From: Dechloromonas sp. UBA6271
GTDB taxonomy: Bacteria; Pseudomonadota; Gammaproteobacteria; Burkholderiales; Rhodocyclaceae
Direction: 5' to 3'
Length of the DNA stretch: 64,000 bases
Assembly: GCA_002440665.1 (NCBI GenBank)
Contig: DJUX01000060.1
Span: 1-64,000 of the forward strand
Part shown: positions 6,449 to 17,849 of the stretch, in pieces
How the letters are laid out: every line of letters starts with the position of its first letter
How positions within the stretch are numbered: position 1 is the stretch's first letter
Program-made: the position numbers and the translations under genes
Notes under the pieces: generated by a model
What the model was told of the DNA's origin: nothing
Databases searched by the model: none
Seen by the model: the letters and a program-made list of their open reading frames with translations, nothing else

Positions 6449-8224
6449 TTACTTCTTCCTCGGTGGCGGCACATCGGTACAAGTGCCATGCGCCACTTCA
6501 GCCGCCATGCCGATCGTTTCACCCAAGGTCGGATGCGGGTGGATGGTCTTGCCGATATCGACCGCATCGCAGCCCATTTCGATGGCCAGGCAGACTTCGC
6601 CGATCATGTCGCCGGCGTTCGGGCCGACGATGGCGCCGCCGATGACGCGATGCGTCTCTGCGTCGAAGATCAGCTTGGTGAAACCGTACTCGGCACCATT
6701 GGCGATGGCGCGGCCGGAAGCCGCCCACGGGAACTTGGCCGACTCGACCTTGCGCCCTTCCTTCTTCGCCTGCTCCTCGGTGTAGCCGACCCACGCCACT
6801 TCCGGATGGGTGTAGGCGACACCGGGAATCACCGTCGCATCGAAAGCCGCCTTGTGGCCGGCGGCGACTTCGGCAGCAACGTGCGCCTCGTGAACCGCCT
6901 TGTGCGCCAGCATCGGCTGGCCGACGAGATCGCCGATGGCGAAGATGTGCGGCACGTTGGTGCGCATCTGGGCATCGACGTTGATGAAGCCGCGGTCGGT
7001 GACCGCCACGCCGGCCTTCTCGGCGGCGATCTTCTTGCCGTTCGGCGAACGGCCGGCGGCCTGCAGGATCATGTCGTACTTGACCGGTTCGGAAGACACA
7101 CCTTCGCCTTCGAAGGTCACGTAAAGTCCGTCTTCCTTGGCGTCGACCGCAACCGTCTTCGTTTTCAGCATGATCTTGTCGAAGCGGCTGGCGTTCTGCT
7201 TTTCCCAGACCTTGACGGTGTCGCGGTCGGGGCCCTGCATCAGGGCATCCATCATTTCGACGACATCGACACGGGTGCCGAGCGTCGAATAGACGGTCGC
7301 CATTTCGAGACCGATGATGCCGCCGCCGATGACCAGCATCTTCTTCGGCACGAAGCGCAGTTCGAGCGCCCCAGTCGAGTCGACGATGCGCGGGTCGCGC
7401 GGGATGAAGGGCAGATGCACGGCGGCCGATCCGGCGGCGATGATGCACTTCTGGAACTTGATGATCTTCTTGACGCCGGTCTTGTCCTGGCTGCTGCCGG
7501 TGGTTTCCTCGACCTCGATGTGGTGCGGGTCGATGAAGGAACCGTAGCCGCGCACGATGTCGACCTTGCGCCCCTTGGCCATGCCGGCGAGACCGCCGGT
7601 CAGCTTGCCGACGACCTTGTCCTTGTGCGCGCGCAGCTTGTCGATGTCGACTTGCGGCGCGGCGAAGGTGACGCCAAGGGCGCTGGCATGTTCTGCTTCT
7701 TCCATCACAGCGGCGACGTGCAGCAGCGCCTTGGACGGAATGCAGCCGACGTTCAGGCAGACGCCGCCCAGCGTCGCATAGCGTTCGACGATGATCGTCT
7801 TCATGCCGAGGTCGGCCGAGCGGAAGGCCGCCGAGTAGCCGCCGGGGCCGGCGCCGAGGACGAGCATCTCGCACTCGAGGTCAGCGCCGCCGGCATGACT
7901 GGCGGCCACCGGCGCCGGGGCTGCCGGCGCGGCGGCTGCGGTCGACGCCGCTGCCGGGGCAGAAACCGGGGCCGCCGCAGCGGCGGCACCGGCTTCGACC
8001 TTGATCAGCACGACGCCTTCGCTGACCTTGGAGCCGAGCTGGATCAGCACTTCCTTGACCGTGCCTTCGACCGTGCTCGGCACGTCCATGGTCGCCTTGT
8101 CGGATTCCAGCGTGGCGATGGCATCGTCTACCTTGATGGGATCGCCGACCTTGACGAACAGGTCGATGACCGGCACGTCGGAGAAATCGCCGATATCCGG
8201 GACTTTGACTTCGATGAGACTCAT
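6449..8224 (-). CDS. lpdA: Dihydrolipoyl dehydrogenase (E3) with N-terminal lipoyl domain
   Basis: A 591-residue E3 of pyruvate dehydrogenase, reoxidising dihydrolipoamide and reducing NAD. Residues 1-80 are a lipoyl domain with the modified Lys in ESDKATMD (K43); an Ala/Pro linker follows to about 115. The FAD site is VLGAGPGGYSAA (about 122-133), the redox disulfide is in GGVCLNVGCIPSK (C155, C160), the NAD site is VIGGGIIGLEMA, and the C-terminal HPHPTLGE supplies the His-Glu pair. E3 with its own lipoyl domain is known from Neisseria and other betaproteobacteria. It is the last gene of aceE-aceF-lpdA, 18 bases after aceF. Confidence 0.97.
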   Translation of the reverse strand: MSLIEVKVPDIGDFSDVPVIDLFVKVGDPIKVDDAIATLESDKATMDVPSTVEGTVKEVLIQLGSKVSEGVVLIKVEAGAAAAAAPVSAPAAASTAAAAPAAPAPVAASHAGGADLECEMLVLGAGPGGYSAAFRSADLGMKTIIVERYATLGGVCLNVGCIPSKALLHVAAVMEEAEHASALGVTFAAPQVDIDKLRAHKDKVVGKLTGGLAGMAKGRKVDIVRGYGSFIDPHHIEVEETTGSSQDKTGVKKIIKFQKCIIAAGSAAVHLPFIPRDPRIVDSTGALELRFVPKKMLVIGGGIIGLEMATVYSTLGTRVDVVEMMDALMQGPDRDTVKVWEKQNASRFDKIMLKTKTVAVDAKEDGLYVTFEGEGVSSEPVKYDMILQAAGRSPNGKKIAAEKAGVAVTDRGFINVDAQMRTNVPHIFAIGDLVGQPMLAHKAVHEAHVAAEVAAGHKAAFDATVIPGVAYTHPEVAWVGYTEEQAKKEGRKVESAKFPWAASGRAIANGAEYGFTKLIFDAETHRVIGGAIVGPNAGDMIGEVCLAIEMGCDAVDIGKTIHPHPTLGETIGMAAEVAHGTCTDVPPPRKK

Positions 8225-8242
8225 AGTGATCTCCTTCCCGGA

Positions 8243-9868
8243 TTACAGCGCGACGCGACGGAAGTCGGCCAGCAGCTGGGCGATATAGACATTGAAGCGT
8301 GTCGCCAGCGCCCCGTCGATGACGCGGTGATCAGCGGTCAGCGACAGCGGCAGGGTCAGGCGCGGCACGAATTGCTTGCCGTCCCAGACCGGCTTCATGG
8401 CCGACTTGTTGACGCCGAGAATGGCGACTTCCGGCGCATTGACGATCGGCGCGAAGTAAGTGCCGCCGATGCCGCCGAGGCTGGAAATCGTGAAGCAGGC
8501 ACCGGACATGTCGGCCGGCTTGAGCTTGCCGTCACGCGCCTGCTTGGCCAGATCGCCGGATTCCTGCGCCAGTTCGAAGACGGACTTCTTGTCGACATTC
8601 TTGACCACCGGGACGACCAGGCCGTTCGGCGTATCGGCCGCGAAACCGATGTTGAAATACTTCTTCAGCACCAGATTGTCGCCGTCGAGCGAGGAATTGA
8701 ATTCCGGGAATTTCTGCAGGCCCTTGACGCAAGCCTTCATCAGGAACGCCAGCATGGTCAGCTTGGCGCCGCCACCCTTCTCATTTTCCTTGTTGAGCAG
8801 CACGCGGAAGGCTTCGATGTCAGTGATGTCGGCATCTTCGTGATAGGTGACAGCCGGGATCATCACCCAGTTGCGCGACAGGTTCTGGCCGGAAATCTTC
8901 TTGATGCGCGATAGCGGCTTGACCTCGACTTCGCCGAACTTGGCGAAATCGACCTTCGGCCACGGCAGCAGGTCGAGCGTGCCGCCACCGCTGATACCGC
9001 CGCCAGCGGCAGCGACCGGGCCGGAGATGGCACCGGACATGACGCCCTTGACGTACTTGGTCAGGTCTTCCTTGACGATGCGGTTCTTCGGGCCGGTGGC
9101 CGGTACCTTGGTCAGATCGACACCGAGTTCGCGGGCATAGGCGCGGACCGACGGCGAGGCGTGAACCTTGCTGCCGAGCGGCAAGGCCGGGGCGAGGGCG
9201 GCCGGCGCTGCTGCGGTCGGCGCTGCTGCAGGGGCAGAAACCGGGGCCGGTGCGGCGGCGACTGGTGCAGGGGCCGCGGCTTGCGGGGCCGGAGCGACTG
9301 CGGCAGCACCCGTTTCGACCTTGATCAGGACGACACCTTCGCTGACCTTGGAGCCGAGCTGGACCAGTACTTCCTTGATGACACCCGAAACGGTGGAAGG
9401 CACATCCATCGTCGCCTTGTCCGATTCCAGGGTGGCAATCGCGTCGTCGACCTTGATGTTGTCGCCGACCTTGACGAACAGATCGATGACCGGCACGTCG
9501 GAGAAATCGCCGATATCCGGCACCTTGACGTCGACCACGCCACCACCGGCAGCGGGCGCAGCAGCCGGTGCGGCGGCAGCCACGGGGGCCGGCGCGGCAG
9601 CTTGCGGCGCCGGGGCAGCAGCCGCAGCACCAGTTTCGACCTTGATCAGCACCGCACCTTCGCTGACCTTGGAGCCGAGCTGGACCAGTACTTCCTTGAT
9701 GACGCCTTCAACGGTGGAAGGCACATCCATCGTTGCCTTGTCGGATTCGAGGGTGGCGATGGCGTCGTCGACCTTGATGCTGTCGCCGACCTTGACGAAC
9801 AGATCGATGACCGGCACGTCGGAGAAATCGCCGATATCGGGGACTTTGACTTCAATGATTTGGCTCAT
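8243..9868 (-). CDS. aceF: Dihydrolipoamide acetyltransferase (pyruvate dehydrogenase E2)
   Basis: A 541-residue E2. Two lipoyl domains sit at about 1-80 and 110-187 (Lys44 and Lys151 in identical ESDKATMD contexts), separated by Ala/Pro linkers. The peripheral subunit-binding domain is at about 233-268 (SPSVRAYARELGVDL), and the catalytic acetyltransferase domain fills the rest with DHRVIDG near residues 513-519 (active His514 and Asp518). The two lipoyl domains and the one in lpdA are almost the same sequence, suggesting recent duplication or gene conversion. It lies between aceE and lpdA with short gaps, in one operon. Confidence 0.97.
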   Translation of the reverse strand: MSQIIEVKVPDIGDFSDVPVIDLFVKVGDSIKVDDAIATLESDKATMDVPSTVEGVIKEVLVQLGSKVSEGAVLIKVETGAAAAAPAPQAAAPAPVAAAAPAAAPAAGGGVVDVKVPDIGDFSDVPVIDLFVKVGDNIKVDDAIATLESDKATMDVPSTVSGVIKEVLVQLGSKVSEGVVLIKVETGAAAVAPAPQAAAPAPVAAAPAPVSAPAAAPTAAAPAALAPALPLGSKVHASPSVRAYARELGVDLTKVPATGPKNRIVKEDLTKYVKGVMSGAISGPVAAAGGGISGGGTLDLLPWPKVDFAKFGEVEVKPLSRIKKISGQNLSRNWVMIPAVTYHEDADITDIEAFRVLLNKENEKGGGAKLTMLAFLMKACVKGLQKFPEFNSSLDGDNLVLKKYFNIGFAADTPNGLVVPVVKNVDKKSVFELAQESGDLAKQARDGKLKPADMSGACFTISSLGGIGGTYFAPIVNAPEVAILGVNKSAMKPVWDGKQFVPRLTLPLSLTADHRVIDGALATRFNVYIAQLLADFRRVAL

Positions 9869-9882
9869 GTCGTCTCTCCCTC

Positions 9883-12558
<2,676 letters not shown>

Positions 12559-12673
12559 GGTTTGTCTCCTAAGTTGGTTTTCATTTCGTTTCGCCTGTTG
12601 AGCAAAACGACTTTGCCACAAATTGTGTCGTTTCGGGACTGGTTTGCAAACCCGTGTTTACACCTAGAGCATA

Positions 12674-12688
12674 TTTCACATTGTAAAA
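12674..12688. promoter_or_regulatory. Inverted repeat TTTCACA-T-TGTAAAA upstream of aceE (putative operator)
   Basis: A 15-base near-perfect inverted repeat (TTTNACA-N-TGTNAAA) lies about 115 bases before aceE and immediately downstream of the candidate -10 of its promoter, where a repressor would be expected to act. It does not match the E. coli PdhR (ATTGGTnnnACCAAT), Crp or Fnr consensus. The protein that binds it is unknown. Confidence 0.4.
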
Positions 12689-12717
12689 ATAAACTTCGCA
12701 TCGTGCAATAGTGTCAA
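12689..12717 (-). promoter_or_regulatory. Candidate sigma70 promoter of aceEF-lpdA
   Basis: On the minus strand a perfect TTGACA (12717-12712) is followed after 17 bases by GTTTAT (12694-12689). The -10 is poor, so this is a weak call. It gives a leader of about 120 bases and places the inverted repeat at the start of transcription. Confidence 0.35.
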
Positions 12718-12833
12718 TGGCAAGTTTGGTGAAATTTTTGCTAGGGATATCCCTGATACGGCAGAGAATTCAGGGCGAGTTTTGTCCCGCCCGGCCGGTT
12801 ACGGGCGAGCGAATTTCGGAAAACCGGGGTGGA

Positions 12834-13130
12834 TTAGAGCGTGGCCCAGCGGGCCAGCGTGTCGCCGAAAAAGGCGGTGAGGATCAGGGCGGTCGGCGCG
12901 ATGGCGATGAAGCCCTGCAACAGGCGGGCGATGAACGGGTGGGCGACGTGCGATTCAATGAAGCAGCGCGCCACCAGCGCGCCCTTGAGCCAGATGATGG
13001 CGGCGACCAGCAGCGGCAGCCAGTGGGCCGCGCGGAACCATTCGCCGAGGCCGAGGCCGACCAGTGTCAGGGCTACGAGTGCCAGCCATGCTGCGGTCAA
13101 CAGGCGAAAATGGTCGATTTTCGTGTCCAT
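12834..13130 (-). CDS. NorF-like / cytochrome c oxidase subunit IV family small membrane protein
   Basis: A 98-residue protein with three hydrophobic segments (about 10-27, 35-55 and 68-90) and the family's central LLVAAIIWLKGALVARCFIE, as in prokaryotic COX4/NorF. NorF assists nitric oxide reductase or denitrification, with an unclear mechanism. It starts 2 bases after the stop of the norE-like gene upstream, so the two are co-transcribed. No norCB or ctaCD genes are nearby, which makes this an orphan pair. Confidence 0.75.
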   Translation of the reverse strand: MDTKIDHFRLLTAAWLALVALTLVGLGLGEWFRAAHWLPLLVAAIIWLKGALVARCFIESHVAHPFIARLLQGFIAIAPTALILTAFFGDTLARWATL

Positions 13131-13132
13131 GA

Positions 13133-13735
13133 TCAGGCCAGCACGTAGAACAGCGGGAAGATGATCAACCAGATGATGTCGGTCGCGTGCCAGTAGCTGG
13201 CCAGCGCTTCCAGTCCGGTGTAGTCCGCCGCCGAATAGCCGTGAAAGAGCAGACGGGCGAGAACATAGAGAATGCCGAGAATGCCCCAGGTGGCATGTAC
13301 CAGATGGTTGAAGGTCAGGTAGTAATAGACAGTGAAGAAGATGCCGGAACTGCCGTCGATCCCGTGCGCCAGGTTCCAGCTGATCTCGAGATATTTTGCG
13401 ACCGGGTAGCCGAGTGCGACGATGAGGCCGGCGACCAGCCAGAGCACCGAAGCGCGGTGTCGTCCGCTGCGGATGGCGTTGACCGAGCAGGCGATGAAAT
13501 AGCTGCTGGTGACCATCAGTAGCGTAATGACGGTGCCGGAAATGACCGACAGGCGCTGGGCGCCCTCGTGAAATGCGTCAGGGAAATGGGCACGGGCGAC
13601 GAAATAGACTGCGAAGAGCACGACGAACTCGATGATTTCGCAGGTGATGCCGACCCAGATTCCCTTGTTGCCGGGAATGCGCCGTCCCTCCTCGACGGGG
13701 ATGTCGGGTGGCGTGTGGAGTACTGCTGCGACCAT
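13133..13735 (-). CDS. NorE-like / cytochrome c oxidase subunit III family protein
   Basis: A 200-residue, five-helix membrane protein of the COX3 family in its short form, as in NorE. Features are GNKGIWVGITCEIIEFVVLFAVYF (first helix, here quoted in part), FTVYYYLTFNHLVHATWG and the C-terminal YWHATDIIWLIIFPLFYVL, where the HxxD/W pattern matches subunit III. The pairing with the next gene (12834-13130) is the norEF arrangement. Members support nitric oxide reductase activity in denitrifiers, but without norCB here the partner cannot be named. The upstream region shows no clear FNR/NNR box. Confidence 0.78.
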   Translation of the reverse strand: MVAAVLHTPPDIPVEEGRRIPGNKGIWVGITCEIIEFVVLFAVYFVARAHFPDAFHEGAQRLSVISGTVITLLMVTSSYFIACSVNAIRSGRHRASVLWLVAGLIVALGYPVAKYLEISWNLAHGIDGSSGIFFTVYYYLTFNHLVHATWGILGILYVLARLLFHGYSAADYTGLEALASYWHATDIIWLIIFPLFYVLA

Positions 13736-13925
13736 GGTTGCGCTTCTAGCGTGCTTTCAAAAATTTTATTCTGCGCCGGGCCCGACGCTGTGGCTTTGAT
13801 CCAGATTCCAAAACTGGCGGTTAATTACACAAAAAAGAATTGCAACACGCCTTGCGTTGTATCAAATGCTGAATCGCGGCCATTCCTATAATGATCGGTT
13901 TGGTAATGCTGATCGAGGAGTCGCC

Positions 13926-15812
13926 ATGGCGGCAGTCATGCCCATACCGGCCGCGAGCCGGGTTCTATTGTCTGGTAACGAAGCAGTCGCCCGTGCCGTC
14001 TGGGAGGCGGGGGTCAAGGTCGCGGCCGCCTATCCCGGCACGCCGTCGACCGAGATGCTGGAGGTGATTTCGACCTACCCGGACCTCTACGCCGAGTGGT
14101 CGGTCAACGAGAAAGTCTCGCTGGAAGTGGCGATCGGCGCCGCCTACGCCGGTTCGCGCGCTTTCTGCTGCATGAAGCATGTCGGCATGAACGTCGCCTC
14201 CGATGCGCTGATGACGCTGACCCTGACCGGCGTGATCGGTGGCCTGGTGATTGCCATCGCCGACGATGTGGGTTTGTCCTCGTCGCAGAACGAGCAGGAC
14301 TCCCGCTACTGGGGTCGTTTCGCGCACGTCCCGGTGCTCGAGCCGGCCGATTCGCAGGAAGCCTACGCGATGACGCTGTACGGCTACGAGTTGTCGGAAA
14401 AGTATCAGGTACCGGTCATCCTGCGCATGACGACGCGCATCAACCATGTGAAGTCGCTGGTCGAAGTTGGCGAGCGCGTGCCGCACACCGGTGCCGGCTT
14501 CAAGAAGGAACCGGGTCGCTTCGTCATGGTGCCGGGCAATGCCGGCAAGCGCATCCCGCTGATGTTCAAGCGCGACATCGAACTGCGCGCGCTGGCCGAA
14601 ACCTCCGAACTCAATTTCATCGAGAAGGGTTCCGATACCCGCGTCGGTTTCATCGCCTCCGGCCCGGCCTACATGCATGTCAAGGAATCTTTCCCGAATG
14701 CGCCGGTGCTCAAGCTGGGTTTCTCCTGCCCGGTGCCGTTCGAGAAATGCCGTGAACTGGCAGCACTGGTCGATCAGGTGGTGGTGGTCGAGGAAGTCGA
14801 ACCGCTGATCGAGACTGAACTCAAGGCGCAGGGCGTGAATGTTATCGGTAAGGAAATCCTGCCGCTGCAGGGCGAACTCTCGCCCAACGTGCTGAAACCG
14901 GCCATCGCCCGACTGCTTGGCGAAAGCGTGCCGGAAAATGGCCCAAACGGGCGGTCGACCGCAGCAATGCCGGTTTTTCCCCGCCCGCCGACCATGTGTG
15001 TCGCCTGCCCGCACCTCGGTGTCTATTACACGCTGTCGCAGGTGCGCAACCTGACGATTTCCGGCGACATCGGCTGCTACACGCTGGGCGCCGGGCACCC
15101 GTGGAATGCGCTCGACACCTGCGTCTCGATGGGCGCTTCGATGGGCATGGCGCTCGGTCTCGACAAGGGCCGCGGCGAGACCGACAAGGACAAGCGGATC
15201 GTCGCCGTGATCGGCGATTCCACCTTCCTGCACATGGGCATGCAGGGCTTGCTCGACATGGTGTACAACAAGGGCAACGTCACCGTGCTGCTGCTCGACA
15301 ACCGCGCCGTCGGCATGACCGGCGGCCAGGACAATCCGGGCAACGGCCGTGACATCTACGGCGACACCGCGCCGCGGGTCGATTTCGCCAAACTGGTGGC
15401 TGCGCTGGGCGTCAAGGAAGAGCGCATCCACAAGGTGAATCCCTACGAGCTGCCGGTGCTGTTCAAGACCATCCGCGACGAGGTGAAGGTGCCGGAGGTC
15501 TCGGTCATCATCACCGACCAGCCCTGCGTGCTGATCAAGGATTACCACAAGCTGAAGCCCTTCGAGGTCATCGACGACAAGTGCACCGGCTGCGGCAACT
15601 GCATCGATGTCGGCTGCCCGGCGATCCACGTCACGCGCCGCGGCAAGGAGGTGAAGGCGAGCGGGCGCGAGGTCGATCTCGCTTTCGTGCGTATCGAAAG
15701 CTCGGTGTGTACCGGTTGCGGCCTATGCGTCCAGCCCTGTGCGCCGAATGCCATTGTCCATTACGCGCCGGTATCGCCGATCAAGCTGGTCGGCAAAGGC
15801 TGCGGGGCCTGA
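13926..15812 (+). CDS. iorA: Indolepyruvate:ferredoxin oxidoreductase, alpha subunit
   Basis: A 628-residue thiamine-dependent 2-oxoacid:ferredoxin oxidoreductase subunit. The N-terminal pyrimidine-binding half starts LLSGNEAVARAVWEAGVKVAAAYPGTPSTE. The ThDP motif is GDIGCYTLGAGHPWNALDT through VIGDSTFLHMG (about 380-440), preceded by the CxxC of CVACPHLG. The C-terminus carries two 4Fe-4S motifs, CTGCGNCIDVGCP and CTGCGLCVQPCAP. The complex oxidises aryl pyruvates such as indolepyruvate or phenylpyruvate to aryl-acetyl-CoA, passing electrons to ferredoxin. ATG 13926 is chosen for the GAGGAG upstream; an upstream ORF start has none. It is followed one base later by iorB. Confidence 0.93.
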   Translation: MAAVMPIPAASRVLLSGNEAVARAVWEAGVKVAAAYPGTPSTEMLEVISTYPDLYAEWSVNEKVSLEVAIGAAYAGSRAFCCMKHVGMNVASDALMTLTLTGVIGGLVIAIADDVGLSSSQNEQDSRYWGRFAHVPVLEPADSQEAYAMTLYGYELSEKYQVPVILRMTTRINHVKSLVEVGERVPHTGAGFKKEPGRFVMVPGNAGKRIPLMFKRDIELRALAETSELNFIEKGSDTRVGFIASGPAYMHVKESFPNAPVLKLGFSCPVPFEKCRELAALVDQVVVVEEVEPLIETELKAQGVNVIGKEILPLQGELSPNVLKPAIARLLGESVPENGPNGRSTAAMPVFPRPPTMCVACPHLGVYYTLSQVRNLTISGDIGCYTLGAGHPWNALDTCVSMGASMGMALGLDKGRGETDKDKRIVAVIGDSTFLHMGMQGLLDMVYNKGNVTVLLLDNRAVGMTGGQDNPGNGRDIYGDTAPRVDFAKLVAALGVKEERIHKVNPYELPVLFKTIRDEVKVPEVSVIITDQPCVLIKDYHKLKPFEVIDDKCTGCGNCIDVGCPAIHVTRRGKEVKASGREVDLAFVRIESSVCTGCGLCVQPCAPNAIVHYAPVSPIKLVGKGCGA

Positions 15813-15813
15813 G

Positions 15814-16425
15814 ATGAGCGAAAACACCAATATCCTCGTCGTCGGCATCGGTGGCCAGGGTGTCATGACGGCCACCGAAATCCTGGCCGAAGCCGCCATC
15901 GCCATGGGCCACGACGCCAAGAAAACCGAAGTCGCCGGCATGGCGCAGCGCGGCGGCGTGGTGTCGTCGCACCTGCGCTTCGGTCAGCGCGTGCTGTCGC
16001 CGCAGATCACCCCGGGCACGGCCGACGTGCTGCTCGGCTTCGAATCGGCCGAAGCGATGCGCTGGCAGCACATGCTCAGGCCGGGCGGTATCACGCTGAT
16101 GAATACCGCACGGCTGGTGCCGCCGGTCGTCGAGCTCGGGCTGTTCGATTACCCGGAAGATCCGCTGGCCGAAATCAGGAAGACCGGGAACAAGGTTGTC
16201 GCCTTCGACGCCACGTCGATCGCGCTCGAACTCGGTGACATCCGCCTTGGCAACACCGTCATGCTCGGCGCCATCGCCGACCACCTGCCATTTCCGGCCG
16301 AGACGCTGCTCGACTGCGTACTCAAGCGATTCCAGCGCAAGGGCGAGAAACTGGTCGAACTGAACCGCCGGGCCTTCGAAGCGGGACGTGCCGCAGTCGG
16401 CGAAGCAGAGGCCGCATTGGCGTAA
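15814..16425 (+). CDS. iorB: Indolepyruvate:ferredoxin oxidoreductase, beta subunit
   Basis: A 203-residue gamma-type domain subunit of the same oxidoreductase, with the opening ILVVGIGGQGVMTATEILAEAA and AGMAQRGGVVSSHLRFG typical of IorB (CoA-side domain). ATG 15814 sits one base after the iorA stop, implying translational coupling. A terminator follows at 16452. The two-subunit form in betaproteobacteria is linked to aromatic amino acid or phenylacetate catabolism, but no paa genes lie here. Confidence 0.93.
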   Translation: MSENTNILVVGIGGQGVMTATEILAEAAIAMGHDAKKTEVAGMAQRGGVVSSHLRFGQRVLSPQITPGTADVLLGFESAEAMRWQHMLRPGGITLMNTARLVPPVVELGLFDYPEDPLAEIRKTGNKVVAFDATSIALELGDIRLGNTVMLGAIADHLPFPAETLLDCVLKRFQRKGEKLVELNRRAFEAGRAAVGEAEAALA

Positions 16426-16451
16426 TCTGTTAAAATAGTCGCCAATTCAAA

Positions 16452-16486
16452 GGGAAAGGCCGCGGCCTTTCCCCTTTTCTTTTTTG
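16452..16486 (+). terminator. Rho-independent terminator after iorAB
   Basis: The stem GGGAAAGGCC / GGCCTTTCCC with a two-base loop centre (16452-16473) is followed by a T-rich tract. It lies 12 bases before the folD start, so folD must rely on readthrough or on a promoter in or near this hairpin. Confidence 0.8.
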
Positions 16487-16498
16487 TTGGATGCGACG

Positions 16499-17353
16499 AT
16501 GACGGCACAAATTATCGACGGCAAGGCGCTGGCAGAAGAACTGCGCCAACGTTTCAAGGCCCGCGTGGAAGCGCTGACGGCCAAGGGGCAGCGCCCCGGC
16601 CTGGTGGTCATTCTTGTTGGGGCTGACCCGGCCTCCGAGGTTTATGTCCGCAACAAGGTCAATGGCTGCCTGGCCATCGGCATGCACTCGGAGAAGATCA
16701 CCTACGATGCTGCGGTCGACCAGCAAATAGTGCTGAAAAAGATCGCCGAATTGAATGCCGACCCGAACATTCACGGCATCCTCGTCCAGTTGCCGTTGCC
16801 GAAACATTTCAACGAAGAAGCCGTCCTCGAAGCGATTGCCGTCGACAAGGACGTCGATGGCTTCCACGCCGAAAACGTCGGCGCGCTGGCCCAGGGTAAC
16901 CCGCGCTTCATCCCCTGCACTCCCTATGGCGTGATGAAGATGTTCGAGAAGGGCAATGTCGACCTGAGCGGTAAGGAAGCCGTCGTCATCGGCCGCTCCA
17001 ACATCGTCGGCAAGCCCATGGCGCTGTTGCTGATCAACGCCGGTGCCACGGTCACCGTCTGCAACTCGCGCACCAAAGACCTTGCCGGCCATACCCGCCG
17101 CGCCGACATTCTGGTTGCCGCCGTCGGCAAGCCGCGCTTCGTCACCGCCGACATGGTCAAACCGGGTGCCGTTGTCATCGACGTCGGCATCAACCGTCTG
17201 CCGGACGGCAAGCTGTGCGGCGACGTCGATTTCGCCGGCTGTCTCGAGGTGGCCGGCCAGATCACCCCGGTACCCGGCGGCGTCGGGCCGATGACCATCA
17301 CCATGCTGCTCGCCAACACGATTGAAGCTGCCGAGAGGAAAGCTGGACTATGA
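16499..17353 (+). CDS. folD: Bifunctional methylenetetrahydrofolate dehydrogenase / methenyltetrahydrofolate cyclohydrolase
   Basis: A 284-residue FolD, interconverting 5,10-methylene-THF, methenyl-THF and 10-formyl-THF to supply one-carbon units for purines. Visible motifs are VGADPASEVYVRNKVNGC with the catalytic Lys, VQLPLPKHFNEE, KDVDGFH, VIGRSNIVGKPMA (NADP site) and the C-terminal PGGVGPMTITMLLANT. ATG 16499 gives the usual MTAQIIDGKALA start. It overlaps purE by four bases (ATGA), fitting a purine/one-carbon operon. Confidence 0.97.
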   Translation: MTAQIIDGKALAEELRQRFKARVEALTAKGQRPGLVVILVGADPASEVYVRNKVNGCLAIGMHSEKITYDAAVDQQIVLKKIAELNADPNIHGILVQLPLPKHFNEEAVLEAIAVDKDVDGFHAENVGALAQGNPRFIPCTPYGVMKMFEKGNVDLSGKEAVVIGRSNIVGKPMALLLINAGATVTVCNSRTKDLAGHTRRADILVAAVGKPRFVTADMVKPGAVVIDVGINRLPDGKLCGDVDFAGCLEVAGQITPVPGGVGPMTITMLLANTIEAAERKAGL

Positions 17354-17847
17354 GCGACAAACAGATTTCCGTCGGTATCGTCATGGGCTCCGACTCCGAC
17401 TGGCCGACCATGCAGGCCGCCGCCGTGATTCTCAAGGATTTCGGCGTTGCTTTCGAAGCCCGTGTCGTTTCCGCCCACCGCACGCCGGACCTGTTGTTCG
17501 AATATGCCGAAACCGCCGCTCCACGCGGGATCAAGGCGATCATCGCCGGTGCCGGCGGCGCCGCCCACCTGCCGGGCATGCTGGCCGCCAAGACCACGGT
17601 GCCGGTGCTCGGCGTGCCGGTGCAGTCGAAGGCCTTGTCGGGCGTCGATTCGCTGCATTCCATCGTCCAGATGCCGAAGGGCATTCCGGTCGCCACCTTC
17701 GCCATCGGCGAGGCCGGCGCCGCCAATGCGGCGCTGTTCGCCGTCGCCATGCTGGCCAACGAGAATCCGGCGCTGAATGCCAGACTGCAGGCCTTCCGCA
17801 AGACCCAGACTGAAAAAGTCCTGGCCATGAAGTTGCCGGAAGTTTGA
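17350..17847 (+). CDS. purE: N5-carboxyaminoimidazole ribonucleotide mutase
   Basis: A 165-residue class I PurE, moving the carboxyl group of N5-CAIR to C4 in purine synthesis. The phosphate-binding MGSDSDWPTM is at about 12-21, SAHRTPD at about 41-47 carries the catalytic His, and AGAGGAAHLPGM follows. It overlaps folD by four bases and is followed two bases later by purK, which makes its substrate. Confidence 0.97.
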   Translation: MSDKQISVGIVMGSDSDWPTMQAAAVILKDFGVAFEARVVSAHRTPDLLFEYAETAAPRGIKAIIAGAGGAAHLPGMLAAKTTVPVLGVPVQSKALSGVDSLHSIVQMPKGIPVATFAIGEAGAANAALFAVAMLANENPALNARLQAFRKTQTEKVLAMKLPEV

Positions 17848-17849
17848 GC

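Noticed and set aside
6488..8914. Very long plus-strand ORF (over 800 codons) across lpdA and aceF
   Set aside because: It is the antisense shadow of two high-GC genes with strong family matches; its composition is Asp/His/Arg/Gly-rich with no domain.
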